Assembly (NCBI GenBank): GCA_033557675.1
Contig: JAWQRM010000584.1
Span: 1-21,226 of the forward strand
From: Coptodactyla brooksi
Lineage: Eukaryota > Arthropoda > Insecta > Coleoptera > Scarabaeidae
Length of the DNA stretch: 21,226 nt
Direction of reading: 5' to 3'
Below are positions 19,322 to 21,226 of the stretch, in pieces (the stretch's first letter is position 1; each line of letters starts with the position of its first letter). Under the pieces are notes generated by a model. It saw only the letters and a list, made by a program, of their open reading frames with translations. It made no database searches and was not told the origin of the DNA. Made by a program: the position numbers and the translations under genes.

Positions 19322-19464
19322 TGACTACATTATTCTGTTAATTTGATTGATTTAAACTTTAGAGTCTTTTTTCAATGTTTTTCAAATGTAACCTATTCAA
19401 AATCATACACTGTTGAAAACAGATTAAAAAATTCCACCGAAATAAAGAATAAAATTTATAGGTT
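19322..19464 (-). repeat. Right terminal inverted repeat of the DD41D element
   Basis: Begins CATTATTCTGTTAATTTGAT and ends AAAATTTATAGGTT, the mirror of the left arm. Confidence 0.85.
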
Positions 19465-19820
19465 GTCATTCAAAAAATATTGACGTCATTACTCAAAAAA
19501 CAATTGACAAAAAATTTGGAAATCGCTTAAAAAAATACGCCCTAATTTAAATCCCTATACTCCTTTTGGGATTTCCCAAAAACAAAACATTAATGGAGTT
19601 ATCGGATTTATCCGTTACTTAGTTTCCACACTGTGCAGTAAGGTGGAATACAACAGTAATAAGTACGTAAATATGTTTTTCAGGGAATAGATTATATAAA
19701 TTTCTGCCTAAATGTTTCGTTTACTAAGTTCTGCCCTGTGCTTACCTGCTACCGGGTTTCCATTTTTTGTTTAGTGGCACGCTAGTAAAGCTATAGGTTG
19801 TAAATGATCATAAAACCCAA
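19465..19820. other. AT-rich spacer, no gene seen
   Basis: No gene. A short perfect hairpin TTTTGGGA-TT-TCCCAAAA lies at about 19563-19580. Confidence 0.5.
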
Positions 19821-19830
19821 CACAAACTGG

Positions 19831-19915
19831 GAAGTCTTCCATCGCTCCTGACGATGCTAACCTGGTTTGCGAAACGTGCCCAGGTATCGTCCAGTTTCGG
19901 TGTAGTGGTGAAAAT
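19831..19915 (+). ncRNA. Hammerhead-ribozyme-like core (copy 3, best preserved)
   Basis: CTGACGA (19848-19854) fits the CUGANGA core. Stem II is GCTAAC-CTG-GTTTGC with one T-T mismatch. GAAA is at 19871-19874. A 3-bp stem III (ACG 19874-19876 with CGT 19888-19890) closes an 11-base loop, and C at 19891 would be the cleavage-site base. Upstream AAACTG can pair with downstream CAGTTT (from 19892), with a GGAAG-T-CTTCC hairpin between the upstream arm and the core. Stem I directly at the core is weak (C-C at the first pair). Short-stem-III hammerheads are known from Penelope-like elements, but no reverse transcriptase is seen here, so the host element is unknown. Confidence 0.5.
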
Positions 19916-19929
19916 TGTTTAAAATTCAT

Positions 19930-20600
19930 CGTAGTCTTTTATTTGTTTTACGATGTAGTACATACGATTATATGAAATAACATCTCCGCTATTTGAAGAC
20001 TTTCATTACATTTGTTTTTTAATTAATCATTATTATTCATCACGGAGTGCCACCATTTACACGTTTCTGCATCGAGATTCATTCTGTATTGGCGAACAAT
20101 CTTATTCGTGTGGCAATTTCATCCTCTTGAGTAATCCCTATCATCGCGTGCTCTAGGAATAATATACTATTAGCTTCAGCCAATTTTAAATTCAATAGAA
20201 AATCTACAGCAGAAGTTGTAATATAATGGAACTACCGCGCTCCAGTCAGATTGAATCTTCCTCGAGGGAGTTCCAAGCTCGGTAACGACGACATTTCTTT
20301 TTCTGTGACATTTTATCTATTTGCCAGGGATGATGCAACTCCCTGGACTAACAACAACTGCAGTCTTATCTGCAATTGCAGTCGACAGAAGCAGTTGCGA
20401 GCCAATGGAGGAAAAAAAAAACGCACATACAGTCCACAGTACCGGACGATAGTAGCCATTTTTTACACTTTATGGTACAATCCGTCCCAACCCCATAAAA
20501 TATCACAATAGTATATATCTTTAAGAGAAGACACTGCAACGGATGGTAGGATTGATTTTATGGTACTATTTTTGTTGCGGAATCTCTATTTTTAGAAATA
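19930..20600. other. Spacer, no gene seen
   Basis: An 86-codon plus frame at 20251-20511 has no recognisable content. Around 20240-20420 the sequence is less AT-rich, with CTGCAGT/ACTGCAG-like short repeats. No function can be assigned. Confidence 0.45.
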
Positions 20601-20631
20601 CTTAACCCTGCAGTTCTCCTTAGTTTTACTA

Positions 20632-20668
20632 CACACTTGTAGTCATTCGAAGAATGACTACAAGTGTG
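20632..20668. repeat. Perfect 17-bp hairpin in the piggyBac 3' end
   Basis: CACACTTGTAGTCATTC (20632-20648), loop GAA, and GAATGACTACAAGTGTG (20652-20668) are perfectly complementary. In copy 2 the first arm survives (with changes) but the second arm is not recognisable. The hairpin sits about 27 bp inside the terminus. Confidence 0.85.
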
Positions 20669-20848
20669 CGAATAACGTCAAGAATAGCTCGAAATTAATA
20701 CATTGTGATTTTACTGCAGTACATAAACGTTATCTTATTACTAACAAAAGTAAAATGCGTTATAATAAAATATATTGCGAACACTAAATCTAAAAACAAG
20801 AGAGAATATGAAATCAATTGTGATGTGCATCCAATTATTGCCTAATAT

Positions 20849-21080
20849 TTACACTGATAACAACACCACATGAACCTTCCACAAATATTTATTACACTTA
20901 CAACATGTTGTACTAGTTTTACTGTCACATATTAATGGGCACATATTACATTATGATCTTTTATTTTTACTGATTGCACCGATGTAGATGGCAATGCTAC
21001 TTCACCACATTGATCTTGAATTTTATTTATTGCGGCAGCAGCTTGTTGAGTACGAGGTTTATGTTCTCTTGACATCATAC
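20849..21080 (-). pseudogene. piggyBac transposase C-terminus (copy 3)
   Basis: Minus-strand reading gives MMSREHKPRTQQAAAAINKI, then QDQCGEVALPSTSVQS. After a frame change comes the cysteine-rich end MCPLICDSKTSTTCCKCNKY, then LWKVHVVLLSV and stop (TAA at 20851-20849). The C-x-x-C, C-C-x-C and H pattern fits the zinc-binding C-terminal domain of piggyBac transposases, which helps bind the element ends. A cysteine expected near LWKVH is Trp here, whereas copy 2 has Cys at that site. The upstream part of the gene is displaced by the mariner inserted at 21083. Confidence 0.78.
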
Positions 21081-21082
21081 TA

Positions 21083-21226
21083 GGTGGGGTGAAAAGTAAC
21101 CTCCTTGGGAATGAAAAAAAAATTTTTTTTAATGTTTTTTTATTTTATTCAATATAGTCCCCTTATAGCTCGATACACTTATTCCAGCGATTTTCCAACT
21201 TCTTGATCCCGACCGAAAACTAATTT
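21083..21226 (-). mobile_element. Second mariner-type element, 3' end, cut by window edge
   Basis: TA (21081-21082) is followed by GGTGGGGTGAAAAGTAACCT, a terminus unrelated to elements A to C. On the minus strand, just inside, a transposase C-terminus reads GIKKLENRWNKCIEL, a stop, then GDYIE and stop; this resembles the WxKCIxLxGDYxE ending of Tc1/mariner enzymes. The premature TAA where Lys or Gln would be expected suggests decay. It is inserted inside the piggyBac coding region. Confidence 0.75.

Larger units (their letters stand above)
17924..19464 (-). mobile_element. Tc1/mariner-superfamily DD41D element with long terminal repeats
   Basis: The left arm (17924 to about 18072) and the right arm (about 19322-19464) are inverted copies of about 145 bp, roughly 90 percent identical by eye. 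Shared strings include AACCTATAAATTTTATTCTT, TTTTTTAATCTGTTTTCA, GTGTATGATTTTGAATAGGT and TTAACAGAATAATG. A TA dinucleotide lies at each outer edge (17929-17930 on the left) and may be the target duplication, so the exact boundary is uncertain by a few bases. The enclosed transposase is on the minus strand. The size of 1541 bp is about full length. Confidence 0.85.
20606..21080 (-). mobile_element. piggyBac-like element, 3' end (copy 3, inverted)
   Basis: TTAA (20602-20605) is followed by CCCTGCAGTTCTCCTTAGTT and TTACTACACACTTGTAGTC, the same 3' end as copy 2 in reverse orientation. The similarity runs on for several hundred bases (GTCAAGAATA, CTCGAAATTAATA, ATTACTAACAAAAGTAAA, AATATTTATTACACTTACA). 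Copy 3 keeps coding sequence that copy 2 has lost. It is interrupted at 21081 by another transposon. Confidence 0.87.

Noticed and set aside
20251..20511. 86-codon plus-strand ORF
   Set aside because: No family resemblance, starts without ATG, and ends in low-complexity sequence.

Overview
The window looks like nuclear DNA of an arthropod, most likely an insect. It is AT-rich and intron-like, has consensus GT splicing signals and no operons, and is full of cut-and-paste DNA transposons typical of insect genomes (mariner, piggyBac, a DD41D Tc1/mariner relative and a hAT-like MITE). Some features would fit a hymenopteran, but the sequence alone does not prove this. No tRNA, rRNA, CRISPR array or bacterial-type gene was found.

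Only one convincing host gene is visible. It is a minus-strand first coding exon (8191 down to 6888) that ends in a GTAAGTA splice donor and encodes about 434 residues of a serine-rich, basic protein that I do not recognise. Its remaining exons should lie at lower coordinates, or past the left edge, so the left 6.9 kb is probably intron or downstream sequence.

Left third (1-5410): three decayed DD34D mariner copies (1-671 minus, 1482-2320 plus, 4538-5410 minus). All share one chimeric interior, in which the transposase N-terminus is joined through a TTGCAAA-rich filler to the WEL...TINSKVYCHQL part of the catalytic domain. The middle of the gene is missing in every copy, and two copies carry internal tandem duplications of the junction block. 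They look like a non-autonomous deletion family.

Middle (8800-14000): a piggyBac 5' fragment (8829 to about 9290) is followed in the same orientation by an internally deleted piggyBac copy (9665-10982) with recognisable transposase blocks. Then come moderately GC-rich unannotated stretches (11130-11870, 12100-12400) and a small hAT-like MITE (13525-13802).

Right third: an inverted pair of hammerhead-ribozyme-like cores (14985-15130) and a third, better-preserved copy (19831-19915). There is also a GC-rich block that may be a noncoding first exon (16545-16990) and an eroded minus-strand coding-like stretch (17923-17340). Abutting that stretch is a 1.54 kb DD41D element with unusually long terminal inverted repeats of about 145 bp (17924-19464). 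The window ends with an inverted piggyBac 3' end (20606 onward), interrupted by a second, unrelated mariner family at 21083 that runs off the edge. The genes do not form a pathway; the layout is one host gene in a graveyard of nested transposons.
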